Source: Coriobacterium glomerans PW2 (GTDB lineage Bacteria; Actinomycetota; Coriobacteriia; Coriobacteriales; Coriobacteriaceae). Taken from it: a DNA stretch of 64,000 nucleotides. Positions within the stretch are counted from its first letter, which is position 1; each line of letters starts with the position of its first letter. Of the stretch, positions 9,985 through 19,417 are shown piece after piece. The notes under the pieces are model-generated. The model did no database searches, was not told the DNA's origin, and saw only the letters and a list, made by a program, of their open reading frames with translations. The stretch spans positions 1,984,001 to 2,048,000 of the forward strand of contig NC_015389.1 of NCBI RefSeq assembly GCF_000195315.1, in the 5' to 3' direction. A program made the translations under genes and the position numbers.

Positions 9985-10014
9985 TCGACAAGACCCGTGT
10001 CATCGCGGTATACT
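9985..10014 (+). promoter_or_regulatory. promoter of antitoxin RNA
   Basis: A -35-like TCGACA (9985-9990), an 18-nt spacer and a consensus-like -10 TATACT (10009-10014). Transcription would start near 10021 and end at the terminator ~80 nt later. No ORF follows, so it most likely drives a small RNA. Confidence 0.55.
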
Positions 10015-10020
10015 GCGAAA

Positions 10021-10103
10021 AGCGACAAAGCCCGCACCACTCTGCGGGCGGCGCTACGTTTTAGGTGTTAGGGGTCAGTTGCCGCTGGCCCCTATTTTCT
10101 TTT
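10021..10103 (+). ncRNA. candidate antisense antitoxin RNA (~80 nt)
   Basis: It runs from the predicted start (10021) to an intrinsic terminator: a 9-bp stem 10070-10078/10085-10093 with loop TTGCCG, followed by ATTTTCTTTT. It also contains a hairpin GCCCGC/GCGGGC (10030-10049). The RNA overlaps the 3' end of the 39-codon toxin-like gene on the other strand by about 12 nt. It would be fully complementary to that gene's 3' untranslated region. This geometry is that of type I systems such as txpA/ratA. Function is inferred from layout only. Confidence 0.5.
10030..10049 (-). terminator. terminator of toxin mRNA
   Basis: Read on the minus strand, GCCCGC-8 nt-GCGGGC is followed by TTTGTCGCTTTT. 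It would stop the toxin-like transcript about 60-75 nt after its stop codon, inside the antisense RNA gene. Confidence 0.5.
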
Positions 10104-10211
10104 ACGCAACTCCATCCGCCATCGCTTATAGTTCCGCGCAGCCTTCGACGCGAGCTTCAGAATGCTCAACGCGAAGAATACCGCCTGCAGCATTTCAAGG
10201 AAGGTTCCCAT
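10092..10211 (-). CDS. 39-residue hydrophobic/basic peptide, candidate type I toxin
   Basis: A small gene with a very good ribosome site (AAAAGGA, 9 nt before the ATG at 10211). The peptide opens with MGTFLEMLQAVFFALSIL, a single membrane helix, and ends in a strongly basic tail (NYKRWRMELRKRK). That layout matches membrane-damaging type I toxins (TxpA/BsrG/Fst-like). A convergent promoter-terminator unit overlaps its 3' end, supporting a toxin-antitoxin pair. I do not recognise a named family; a harmless small membrane protein remains possible. Confidence 0.55.
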   Translation of the reverse strand: MGTFLEMLQAVFFALSILKLASKAARNYKRWRMELRKRK

Positions 10212-10789
10212 GGGTGACGCTCCTTTTCCCGGGTGTCTCCACGAGGTGCCCGGCAACTTGGTAGCGCCGTCCGCGAACGGACTCTGCCGCGTCCCCATTA
10301 TCTCATGAAAGCGCGTCGCCACGCTTTGAAATGTAGCTATCTGCCTGCGGTTTTATCTTACAGGAACCTTCCGGGGGGCTTGTCGGGATCTCACTTGGAT
10401 CTCACACCGGAGCGAACGATCCGACAGCCGAGCCGGGCGACGCCTTCGATCGAGCGCGCAAGATGCGCCGAGCCCATGGCGATGTCTCCGCGCTCACGTC
10501 TCGTGCGCTACGTGCCGGACCCCTTGAATCCCTCCCCCTCGGCAGCACTCACGTCCTTCCTTCCCGTCCTGGCTGCATATTCAATCCCGACGGGAAGCGT
10601 TCTTTCTGACTCAGCGCTACGCGTCTCGTACTCAGCGAAACGCGTAGCGCTGAGGGTCGATTCATGTGATGCGTCTCTTGCGGCGTGATGTCGCAAATCT
10701 TGCTCTTGTTTTCTTACTTTTTGGTATACCGGAAAAGTAAACAAGGGGCAGATAGTAATCAGGTGCATTGAAATGCTCTCAGACACCGA
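10212..10789. other. intergenic stretch with one inverted repeat
   Basis: About 580 bp between the small peptide gene and the broken toxin. No coding region is convincing. It contains a perfect 15-bp inverted repeat (listed separately). A GATAAT near 10300 on the minus strand could be the -10 of the small-peptide gene, but no good -35 is seen. Confidence 0.4.
10610..10654. repeat. perfect 15-bp inverted repeat
   Basis: Arms CTCAGCGCTACGCGT (10610-10624) and its exact reverse complement (10640-10654) are separated by 15 nt. There is no T-run on either side, so it is not a standard terminator. It could be a recombination site, a protein-binding site or the scar of an element. Confidence 0.7.
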
Positions 10790-11008
10790 TTGACGCAGAA
10801 AAGAGCGGCGTACGTGTGGGAAAATCCGATACAAATGATTCAGCGGCGCGGGACAGATGACCCCTCGTTGCGGATCTCAGTGGGCTCCTCACCAGACGGA
10901 CGATTCGCAGAGTTGATCGGGTTCATGGATGTAAACGGTACATGGTGCGTCTTTCACGCCATGACGCCGCCGACATAAAAACTCAAACGAGAACTGAGAT
11001 GGGGGTAG
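10790..11008 (+). pseudogene. small toxin-like protein of a TA pair, nonsense-truncated
   Basis: The protein reads VWENPIQMIQRRG, then LRISVGSSPDGRFAELIGF and GTWCVFHAMTPPT. It resembles small putative toxins found beside RHH-type antitoxins in Actinobacteria (from memory). After MTPPT comes TAA (10976-10978), but the frame goes on as KLKRELRWG and then TAG just before the next gene, matching the usual basic tail of this family. The tail thus appears cut by one nonsense change. The start is unclear; the listed one is a TTG, and a GTG lies seven codons on. The antitoxin-like gene starts 2 nt downstream. Confidence 0.55.
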
Positions 11009-11010
11009 AT

Positions 11011-11290
11011 ATGAACCGAATCATCGCTGAAAACGGCGTTGAGGTAACCGACGAGATGATTACGGATTGGGAAGACGCACTCGAGCGCGATGAATGGCCA
11101 ACGGGTTGGCAAAACATCGGCGAGCTTTCGGAGGAGCGGTTACCGAAATCGAATTGCGAGAACGTGGCGTTGTCGGTAAAGGTTCCGATCGGTATAAAGA
11201 AGGCGATTGAAGCTGAAGCGAAAACTGAGGAAAGCCGACAGGTGCGCTCGTGCGAGGAATCATCGTCGATTCGTTGATGAGATCGCGTAG
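11011..11290 (+). pseudogene. RHH-like antitoxin, frameshifted
   Basis: The ATG at 11011 follows the toxin frame. The product starts MNRIIAENGVEVTDEMI, then WEDALERDEWPTGWQNIGE and VALSVKVPIGIKKAIEAEAK. Such antitoxins then end in a DNA-binding helix. Here that helix (GKPTGALVRGIIVDSLM) is in another frame. One G is missing at about 11229, so the protein ends instead in ESRQVRSCEESSSIR. Both partners of the pair are therefore damaged. The shifted frame stays open to 11459, so the original stop is uncertain. Confidence 0.55.
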
Positions 11291-11474
11291 GGATGGCGTC
11301 GAATTAGAATCGGTCGCCACCAGCTCCGGTCACCCATCTCGGCAGGACCTGCACGGCTCGCGACCGATCCGTATTGATCATACTCCTCGATACGCGCAGG
11401 ATGGCTGGTGTAAACCTGACCACGCCATCTCGCCTCTTTGCTTTTTCTGTCAGTATTGAACCGTCATAGGTCCA

Positions 11475-12423
11475 TCATGACTGACACGTCCCATCGGCGA
11501 TACGGAACGCCTCGTACGCCGCTCCGATGACACCCGCATCGTTACCCAATCGCGCGCATCTGAGATCAAAATGACCGCGGATCGCCGGAAACACATGTAG
11601 CGAGAGACGAGATTGAATCCTATCGAATAGGGGTGCCCCCCGCAGCCGAAAGTCCTCCTCCGATGATCACCATCTCGGGATCGATCGTGTTGATGATGCC
11701 TGCCAGCGCACGAGCGAGCAGATCGATGGTGTCATCGAGCGCTTTGGTAGCGAGGCGATCGCCCGCTTTGACTCTCTCGAACAGCTCCTCACATGTGGGC
11801 ACTGCAGATACCTGATTTGTTACGAACAGATTGTTTGCTGTTGCAAGCAATCCGTTGGCCGATGCATAGGTCTCCAAGCAATCCAGATTCCCACAGCCGC
11901 AAACGCGCTTCTCGCTTTTTCCCGAGGGGATGTGGCCTATCTCCCCGCCGCACGCATGGGCTCCGTTCAGGAGCGATCCGTTCACGATGATAGCGCCCCC
12001 CACTCCCGTGCCGAGGGTTGCGAACAACAAGTTTTCAGCCAGATCGCCACCATGGGATCTCGCCGCCCACCGCTCTCCCAAGGCTGCGGCATTCGCATCG
12101 TTCAACAGCACGGTCGGAAGGCCCGAACTCCTCTCGATCGCTTGAGCAAGCGGGGTCTCTCCCCATCCCAGATTCACCGCACCGAGCAGCATGCGCCCTT
12201 CGACGGGACCGGGGGCGCCGGCGCCTGCGCCGACAACAGTGCATCGATCTGGTAGATCCTTGCTCATATCCTTCGCCATCGCAGCGATATCGTGAGCCAT
12301 TTTGACGTGTCCCGCGCTCGACTCTGTGCGTACAGATCTCTTTTGAATAAGCGCGCCGGTCCGATCGACCAAGGCGCTCTTTACCGTCGTGCCTCCTATG
12401 TCGATACCAAGTGCAACATCCAT
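11475..12423 (-). pseudogene. ROK-family sugar kinase, frameshifted near the C-terminus
   Basis: A glucokinase-like ROK protein: ATP-binding GIDIGGTTVKSALVD at the start, catalytic LLNDANAAALGE, LGTGVGGAI, and the zinc motif CGCGNLDCLETYAS. The frame ends early after IIGGGLSAAGGTPIR. The missing tail is present one base out of frame (GAPLFDRIQSRLSLHVF, then LGNDAGVIGAAYEAF, stop at 11475). The shift falls in a run of six C at 11636-11641. This may be a true lesion, a slippage-variable tract or a sequencing error. Without it the protein would be ~315 residues, the normal family size. It heads a sugar-catabolic group on the minus strand. Confidence 0.8.
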
Positions 12424-12541
12424 CTGGCCTCTCCTCTCCTGCCGGGACTCGACCTGCGCTCACGCAGATCAACCCTGTATATTTCAACGATTCTCATTGC
12501 ACCGGTATCAACGACCGATACAGGTATTCATATCCTTCCTC

Positions 12542-13405
12542 TCAGGTCAGATAACGTTCAATGGCAGATGCGACACCATCCGCCTGGTTGCTTGCGGTGA
12601 CATATTTGGCCGCCCGCTTGACATCATCGGGCGCATTTTCCACAGCGACCGGATAACCGAATTCAGGATGCAGCATCGATAAATCGTTGTAGCTGTCGCC
12701 AATGGTCATGACATCTTTCAAATCGATGTCCTTCGCGCGCGCGTACATTTTGAGCGCCCGCCCTTTGTTCGCGTGCTTGTCAGTCAGCTCCAAGTTCACG
12801 GGAAACGAGCATGCCGCATTCAGATCGCTTTGAGCCGCGAACTCCTCGCGAAGTCGACTGAGCTTGGGGAGATCAGCTGAGAACATGACGATTTTTCCAA
12901 CGCTTCCCCGTTGGTTCCATAGCTCATCGGCTTCGTCAAACCGGCAGATCTTGGTCCTCTTCCAGAAATCGATGATAGCTTGGTTTTGCGCTTCTCGCGG
13001 GGACGCACCGGGCATGAGATAGGTGATCTTGGTCGCGATCGCCCAGTCGAGCTGATCCTCGCTGCTTGTTGAGAAAATGCCCGTCGTCGTATACAGCTCG
13101 AGATACACGTTCTCTTCTTGAAGTCTTTTCGTACACGCTTCAACCGCGTCTTGGGATAGATAGCGAGACCGAAGGAGTTCACCCGCGTCATTTCTGAGTT
13201 CGCTTCCATTCATCAACACATAGTCGCATGCGATGCCCGCATCGTGCAGATACGGTGCCGCCTCCTCATACGACCGGCCGGTGACGACGATGAACTCGGC
13301 TCCAAGCGCCTGCGCGGATCGGATCGCGGAAGCATTCCGCGAGGACAGTCCATCAGCACCGCTCATCAGCGTGCCATCCATATCTGATGCGATGAGGCGG
13401 ATCAT
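12542..13405 (-). CDS. HAD-superfamily (Cof-type, IIB) phosphatase
   Basis: A 287-residue Cof/YidA-like hydrolase. Motif I is DMDGTL with the nucleophile D8 and acid D10; motif II is FIVVTGRS; motif III K in NKGRAL; motif IV GDSYNDLSML. The C2B-type cap lies between. Such enzymes remove phosphate from sugar phosphates in the cytoplasm. It lies 118 bp after the ROK gene's start side and 70 bp after the oxidoreductase on the same strand. It may detoxify phosphorylated intermediates of that pathway; the substrate cannot be told. Confidence 0.9.
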   Translation of the reverse strand: MIRLIASDMDGTLMSGADGLSSRNASAIRSAQALGAEFIVVTGRSYEEAAPYLHDAGIACDYVLMNGSELRNDAGELLRSRYLSQDAVEACTKRLQEENVYLELYTTTGIFSTSSEDQLDWAIATKITYLMPGASPREAQNQAIIDFWKRTKICRFDEADELWNQRGSVGKIVMFSADLPKLSRLREEFAAQSDLNAACSFPVNLELTDKHANKGRALKMYARAKDIDLKDVMTIGDSYNDLSMLHPEFGYPVAVENAPDDVKRAAKYVTASNQADGVASAIERYLT

Positions 13406-13474
13406 GATCTCAGGTACCCTCCGACAGTGATCCGAATTCAGATTGCAAACGCGACCGATCGCCCTCCCGGTAAA

Positions 13475-14539
13475 TCATTCGAAGTCGAGCGAGCGATGCT
13501 CAGAAGCGGATCGGCGAATGGTGTCTATCAAGCGCATCAACCGCAAGATCTCATCCGGTTTGACGAATAGCTCGTTTCGGCCTTCCACATAGCCATAGTA
13601 TCGGTCGAAAAACTGACGGTGCGAGGTCTCGGCAGATGGAAGCGGTTTCGAGATGATCCTCCCCTCGGGAGGTGGTCCGAAAGATCTCGTCGGACCTGCA
13701 AAACTCATCGAAATTTTACCGGGAACATTTTCAAGCAATTGAGACGTGGTCACGACGGCACCGCGAGGATTGAAGCCATCGATATATGCGCAAGCCTTGT
13801 TTCCAGCGACGAACCAGTGGCGTTCGAACCATCCGTCCTGATCACATAGAAAATAGGTCCCGAGTTCGATTTGCGCTGCCACGCCATGCTCGAAGCGCAA
13901 TAGGATGTTGAAATAATCATCAACCTGTTTGTTGATGACATTGCGCATGTCAGCGTAAACTTGGATCACGCGCTGCGGGATCATGAATAGAATCTGATCG
14001 ATGAGGTGCACACCCCAGTCGTACAGCATTCCGCCGCCGTATTCCGGATAGACATGCCAATCGTGCATATTCCCGTTAAATCCGTATAGTGACGATTTCA
14101 CGGTATAGACGTCACCGAGCTCACCGCTTTCGAACGCCGCCTTCGCCATCTTGAGATCCGCATCGAGGCGGCGCTGATGATGAATGGTGAATCGAACGTT
14201 CGCGGCTCGGGTCGCATCGATCATTTGCTGAACCTGCGTTGCATCCATCGCCGCCGGTTTTTCGCATATGATATCTTTACCCGCAGCCGCCGCCTTCTTC
14301 ACCATATCCAAATGGAGGTGATTGGGCACCGCGATGATGACCGTGTTCACATCTTCGCTGGCTAGCAGATCGTCAGCATCGGCATAGGTAGCCGTACCCT
14401 GCGGAGCAAATTTGAGCTGATCCGGATTGATATCGCACACTGCAGCGAGCTCGGCGTAATCAAGCTTCGTAATCATATCCGCGTGAGAATGACCCATGAA
14501 ACCGAATCCGATCAGACCGAACGATAGCTTGGCCTTCAT
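13475..14539 (-). CDS. Gfo/Idh/MocA-family oxidoreductase
   Basis: A 354-residue NAD(P)-dependent dehydrogenase. The Rossmann motif is FGLIGFGFMGHSHA, and the family signature is CEKPAAM around residue 96. The C-terminal alpha/beta domain carries the DWHVYPEYGGGMLYDWGVHLID catalytic region with the conserved D-x3-H. The start is the ATG at 14539, with AAGGGG ~14 nt and AGGGATAG closer upstream; the longer frame to 14575 lacks a site. It is next to a sugar isomerase/epimerase-like gene, a common pairing for oxidation or epimerisation of sugars or cyclitols such as inositol. Confidence 0.92.
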   Translation of the reverse strand: MKAKLSFGLIGFGFMGHSHADMITKLDYAELAAVCDINPDQLKFAPQGTATYADADDLLASEDVNTVIIAVPNHLHLDMVKKAAAAGKDIICEKPAAMDATQVQQMIDATRAANVRFTIHHQRRLDADLKMAKAAFESGELGDVYTVKSSLYGFNGNMHDWHVYPEYGGGMLYDWGVHLIDQILFMIPQRVIQVYADMRNVINKQVDDYFNILLRFEHGVAAQIELGTYFLCDQDGWFERHWFVAGNKACAYIDGFNPRGAVVTTSQLLENVPGKISMSFAGPTRSFGPPPEGRIISKPLPSAETSHRQFFDRYYGYVEGRNELFVKPDEILRLMRLIDTIRRSASEHRSLDFE

Positions 14540-14659
14540 ACTATCCCTACCCCTTCTTTTGTTTGGTATGGTCATGTTCGATCGGCATCACCTTGCATTT
14601 CGAAGCGTCCCAGCGTTTCGAAGGATCGAATTCTAAGCCGATTTCCTCGCGTAGAGACT

Positions 14660-14690
14660 CCACGTGCGAAACGTTTTATAATCCGCCGCG
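14660..14690. promoter_or_regulatory. promoter/operator-like site with AAACGTTT
   Basis: An AAACGTTT palindrome (14669-14676) overlaps an AT-rich TATAA element about 130 bp before the oxidoreductase start. This core is common in LacI-family operators. The evidence is weak. Confidence 0.22.
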
Positions 14691-14723
14691 AACGTAACGC
14701 CCTCTCGGGTTCGAAGTCCCGGC

Positions 14724-15638
14724 TCAGATGATGTAGTTGCGCATGTAGCGTGCACTGAGTGTCACGGACTTTTTGATCTCCTCGTAACTGCTCTCGAACG
14801 CCCTGTCTTCTACCTCGATGCAGGCCGCTCCCCTGTATCCGATGTCGGTAAGACCCGATACGAACGCGCCCCAATCGATCTCGCCAAGACCGGGGAGCTT
14901 GGGAAGCATGTACTCAAGCGGCAGAGCCAAGATGCCCACGCTCGCAAGCTTTTGCGGAAGCAGCTTGATGTCCTTGATGTGCACATGGAAGATTTTGTCT
15001 TTGAATTGCTGGATCGGAGCCAGGTAATCGATCTGCTGCCATAGAAAATGAGAGGGGTCGTAATTGATTCCCAACCAATCGCTATCCAAGATGTTGAAGA
15101 TTCGTTCCCAGTTCGAAGGTGAGGTCATGATATTCTGACCACCCGGCCACTCGGTCTCTGTAAACAACATGGGGCAGTTTTCAATGGCGATCCTCACGCC
15201 TCGGTCCTGCGCATAGTTCAAGATCGGTTTCCACACATGGCCGACCTCGGTGAAATTCTCTGATGCGCTGGCATGTTGCATGCGACCGATGAAGGTGGTG
15301 ACCAAGTTGATATCGAGCAGCTGAGCCGCATCGATCACCGTGAGCAGATGATCGATCGCCTTCTTGCGTCTACTGGGATCCTCATCAAGCGGATTGGGAT
15401 AATAGGCGAGCGCCGAAATTCTAACATCGTGCTGCGAGGTGAACGCGCGTATCTCTTCCGCTGCCCGATCATCGATCTCATCGGTTGAGATATGGCAGAC
15501 TCCCGCATAGCGGCGGTCGGGCTTCTCTTTCGGCCAGCAGGCAACTTCAACGCAAGACAGGTCATTTCCGGCCACGAGTTCGATCATTTGTTTGAAATCG
15601 CTCTGATGATAGATCGCGCTTACAACCCCGAGTTCCAT
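14724..15638 (-). CDS. sugar phosphate isomerase/epimerase (AP-endonuclease-2 TIM barrel)
   Basis: A 304-residue TIM-barrel protein of the xylose-isomerase-like/IolE-EC superfamily. Metal-binding positions are visible in AIENCPML (Glu ~150), GINYDPSHFLWQ (Asp/His ~193) and HVHIKD (~222), closing with CIEVED (~275). Such proteins isomerise or epimerise keto-sugars or dehydrate inosose. It is ~185 bp upstream of the oxidoreductase on the same strand and probably shares its pathway. The precise substrate is not evident. Confidence 0.88.
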   Translation of the reverse strand: MELGVVSAIYHQSDFKQMIELVAGNDLSCVEVACWPKEKPDRRYAGVCHISTDEIDDRAAEEIRAFTSQHDVRISALAYYPNPLDEDPSRRKKAIDHLLTVIDAAQLLDINLVTTFIGRMQHASASENFTEVGHVWKPILNYAQDRGVRIAIENCPMLFTETEWPGGQNIMTSPSNWERIFNILDSDWLGINYDPSHFLWQQIDYLAPIQQFKDKIFHVHIKDIKLLPQKLASVGILALPLEYMLPKLPGLGEIDWGAFVSGLTDIGYRGAACIEVEDRAFESSYEEIKKSVTLSARYMRNYII

Positions 15639-15775
15639 GATCCACGCTCCCTGAGCTTTGAGATATCGATAGCGTTATCGTACACGCCATCGAAAGAAGT
15701 ATCTCCTCACTCGTTGTCGAGTTGAGTCATGAAAAACACTGCCCCTCACGACACACGGCTACGCGGGGTAAAGAA

Positions 15776-18202
15776 TCACTTATTGGTTTTTGCGCAGTAT
15801 CGAAGATTAATCAAAAAGAACTCGTTCGCACCGGCAAGGCGATCGATGCGGCAAACACCGTCTGTGATCATTCTCTCCTCCAGCTCCATGTGCATATTCG
15901 AATTGTTTTTCAGATATTCGATATCAGACCTCCGAAGATGCTTCGCAAACCCCAACGTCGCCCACTGATTGAAAATGCTGCCGTACCGGGCGTCGCATGA
16001 ATACGTTCTGATCTCATATGCCCCATTTCTCAGGTGAGTGAGCAAAAATGAGCAGCGTTTTTTCTCTTCTTTGAAAAGCGACAAAACTTCTCCCGGTTGA
16101 AAGCTCGACTCATCTTTGAGGTAATAGGTTTTTTCAGGTTGGACATAATTGAAGCCGAGTATGCTGCTGTCGCCTTCACGCTGACAGATCAAACAGTCTT
16201 CACTCTTGAAGATCAGCTTCCTTTCAGTGAGTTCTGCGAGAAAACCGAACGCGGATAGCGCCGGCTTCGGAATACGGTCTTTGGTGATCAAGCCTGGGCC
16301 GCCGGTAAGCAGAGATCCTGACCGCTGCTCCGCGCTATACCAGTCCGACGCGAGCCAATAACCCATGCCTGCCACCGAATCGATCGCCTCTATGCAGGTC
16401 TTGATGATGAAGCAACCTTTGAACAACGTGTCGTTGATGAGATCCTCGGTTGAGATCGTGTTGCTCCATTCGGTGACATAAATCGGTACAGAAACGCCGG
16501 CGTGCATCATCGCGGCCCTCACTCGTTGTACGGACTCGATGAAAACACCGGTCTCAACAATTCGCATCGGGTGCCGCTGTTCCCCGACTTCGCTTGACCC
16601 CGAATAGGGAAACACTTTGAGGCTCACAAAATCGAGAAGATAGGCGATGCTCTTGATCCTTTCGGACAGTTTGCCCTCATCGCTCAATTGCTGAAATCCC
16701 GCCCCTCCGATGAGCATGGCCTGATCGATGTCCTTGATTCGCTTCCGTGTGAAAGCCAGGCGATCTCGGTAGATGTCGAACTGGGGAGATGACGGATCAC
16801 CTTCGAACACCATCTCGATCCGCCACCGCACTATCAGCTGCTTCCCATAGCGATCAAGCACATGACTGAGAAAACTCGAGAGCGCATGCTGCCATGCCTT
16901 GTTCTCGCATTCGTAGAGGCGCTCCGGGTCTGAGCATTTGCCGATCACGATCCAAGGTATGAGCCCGACCTCGATGACCGCATCAAGTGCCTCGTCAAGC
17001 GTTCCAAAATTGGCATATTCGCCCTTTTCCAGATCGCACAGCGCTTCCGGACCAAAAAGTCCCCACATTCTTCCATACTTGAATGCGATCTGACCCTGTA
17101 TGAATGCAATCTGACGTTTGATATGACCATGCAGCAGCTCGCGAACGGAACCGATGTTGAGCAACTCGGTCCAAATCGGTTTCAGGGGATCTCCCGTCAT
17201 CGCCATATCGATGCGCCGCGTCTCACGCATTTGATCGCGAATCTTTTCTCGTTGCCGGAGCTGCTGATAACGATGTGATTCCTCACCGGCGGAAACGTCT
17301 TTGGCAATAGCGGTGATGCTGGTTTTCGCTCGATATTCCGATGGCGTCATACCGAGCAAGCGGTTGCATGCCGTGTTGAAACTCGATAGATTGGTGTATC
17401 CGCATTCGGTTGCCACACGGGCGATGCTCATCGAGGACTGAGTGAGAAATCGCTTCGCGCACTCGATGCGCATCTGGGTGAGATGCGCTTTGAAATTGAT
17501 ACCTGTTTCCCGTCTGATCAGACGGGAAAGATATGCCGGATCCAGATAGAAGCGGTTGGCTACGAGATTCAAGGTGAGCCGTTCGCGATAATGAGCACCC
17601 ATGTACCGCAGGATCTGCCAAGCTCGATGTTCGCCCGGATTGACCGCTTCGAATCGATCCGCAAAACGCAGCACGAGCTCATTCAGCAGGGCGTAGATGT
17701 TAGAGAACAAAAGAAAGCTGCCACGTTGGTCGTCGAGAGCCATCGCGTCCAATACACTCCGGATCGCCTCGATCAATCCTTCGAATTCATCACTGCTCCC
17801 GCGGTGTGACGAGCAGCAGCGAAAGATAATCGTGTTCGCGTCGACCGCTTGATACAGGAGCGAATCTGAGATCTCAAAGAGGAAGAGCAGCGGCTTGGGT
17901 TGGCATGTTGACGTCGCGCGCAATTCGAATTGGTCTCCCTTGTTCGCCACCAAAACATCGCCCGCTGCCATCGGAAGCATTATCGCCTGACCCCTCAATG
18001 CTGCATCACCATCTGATGAGAGGGAGACGCCGTCAGCGTCCATGCGCGCGACATGACCATGACCGAGCTTTTAGTGGACTTCGGCCTCGCCCTCGATGAG
18101 ATGCACCATCAATGTTTGCCGCAGCACCTCGCGCGCTATGGAGTCCTCACTGACAAGAAGAACTCGGCTGTCGTTGTCGAGCGCTCGTATTGCAGCCTCC
18201 AT
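15776..18202 (-). pseudogene. AraC regulator fused to a GH39-like domain, in-frame stop near the N-terminus
   Basis: The best start is the ATG at 18202, with TGGAGGGG 7 nt upstream. After 43 codons a TAA (18071-18073) interrupts the frame, which then continues unbroken for ~765 codons; an internal ATG at 18043 would give 755 residues. Domains: a cupin-like sensor, AraC double helix-turn-helix (~residues 160-250 of the long frame; YLSRLIRRETGINFKAHL, then IARVATECGYTNLSSF), then a GH39-like TIM barrel to ~residue 700. The nucleophile region YVTEWSNTIS is present. The usual acid/base WNEP motif is replaced by WRIEMVFEGDP. It may be a sensor that binds rather than cuts xylosides. Confidence 0.7.
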
Positions 18203-18653
18203 AATGGCACCCCTCCATGAAGATCAACGATGCAACTGCATGCACTACCGAGTGCCATGTGCATGATCGCCCGGGTTCACGGCAATAGCCAAAAGATTAT
18301 ATTGCCAATCGACCTTCAGATTGCATGCTATTCGGCGAACTGAATGCGTTCCTATCAGAGGTCACGATATCGGCCGCATGCCGGCGGCGATGCGACTGAC
18401 TCCTACGCAAGCATGTCCGAAGCCCGGTTCTATGGAGACAGCCCACGTCCAGCCTGCAATCCACCGACGAAACGACTCTCCGGAAGTTCTGAGACAGCTA
18501 TGTCACCGAGAACGTGCTCGCGGACGAACAGGCCAGCTGATGCTGAGGTCACAGTCGCGCGCAACGATCTAAAGACTCCATGGTCGGGTTTCTGCTGGCG
18601 GCAGCTCCATACTTGTCGCAGATGAGGTTCTCCCGTCGTTTCCTCGCTCGAGC
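18203..18653. other. intergenic stretch, no gene recognised
   Basis: 450 bp between the AraC-GH39 gene and the zinc-ribbon genes. Overlapping short plus-strand frames exist, but none has a ribosome site or familiar sequence. I see no RNA structure worth naming. Confidence 0.4.
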
Positions 18654-19334
18654 CTACCGCTTCTGCCTGCTGGCGCTATACAGCTTGAATACGGATAGCC
18701 CGATCAGTGCCGCGCTTGCGATCACATTGAGATAGAGACCGATCGCCATATCCGGCTTTATATAGTCAGTGGTAGGAATATACGTTATGCAGATCAGAAC
18801 AATTGCAAGCGATACGATACCGAGGACGATCGACACGATGTTCGCAGCTCGATCCCTCAGTGCAAGCAATGCGAGAATCGCGCAGACGCCAGGAACGATA
18901 AACAAAATATTCGAGAAATTGGATACCGTGGTTCCCAAAATCTGCTTGCCGAATGTCATCTCAGCCGGACTCATCGTGATGGTGATTCCGAGAAAGCTGA
19001 CACTGAAGAGGGGGAGAAAAAACGAGATCAGCATAACTGCCGCGCTGATGGTCTGCAGTAGACGCCGACGCAATGCTCCCGCACCGATCCCAGCCGAGGC
19101 GGGCACGACCGGGCTTGAAGCAGATGGTCGCGTAGCCGCGGGTCGCGGTGCACCCCGCCGCAGACCCGCTGCGCCACCTGCCTGAGAGGGAACCGAAGGC
19201 CCTGAAGCATACGTTCTGTTTGAGATCGGGCCGGTTGCAGGAGCCGATACCCGGCGCTCGCCAAGCGACTCACCGCACTTGCTGCAGAAGCCCGCACTGT
19301 CAGTGTTCCTCGTACCGCACTTGGGACAAAACAT
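18654..19334 (-). CDS. zinc-ribbon membrane protein
   Basis: A 226-residue protein starting MFCPKCGTRNTDSAGFCSKCG, a double-CxxC zinc ribbon. A low-complexity Ala/Pro/Gly/Ser/Arg linker follows (~residues 30-95), then four membrane helices (e.g. TISAAVMLISFFLPLFSV and SIVLGIVSLAIVLICITYI). The start is chosen at the ribbon Met (19334), with GAGAGGA upstream. Such zinc-ribbon/TM proteins are common in Coriobacteria and Firmicutes and of unknown function. It is the last of three co-directional zinc-ribbon genes. Confidence 0.8.
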   Translation of the reverse strand: MFCPKCGTRNTDSAGFCSKCGESLGERRVSAPATGPISNRTYASGPSVPSQAGGAAGLRRGAPRPAATRPSASSPVVPASAGIGAGALRRRLLQTISAAVMLISFFLPLFSVSFLGITITMSPAEMTFGKQILGTTVSNFSNILFIVPGVCAILALLALRDRAANIVSIVLGIVSLAIVLICITYIPTTDYIKPDMAIGLYLNVIASAALIGLSVFKLYSASRQKR

Positions 19335-19417
19335 CAGGTGGATCCTCTCGTTCTCGATTATCGTTCTCACTCTATACCGTTCTGCGTGCCAAAAAAGGGT
19401 AAGCTCCGTGCCCGGCC

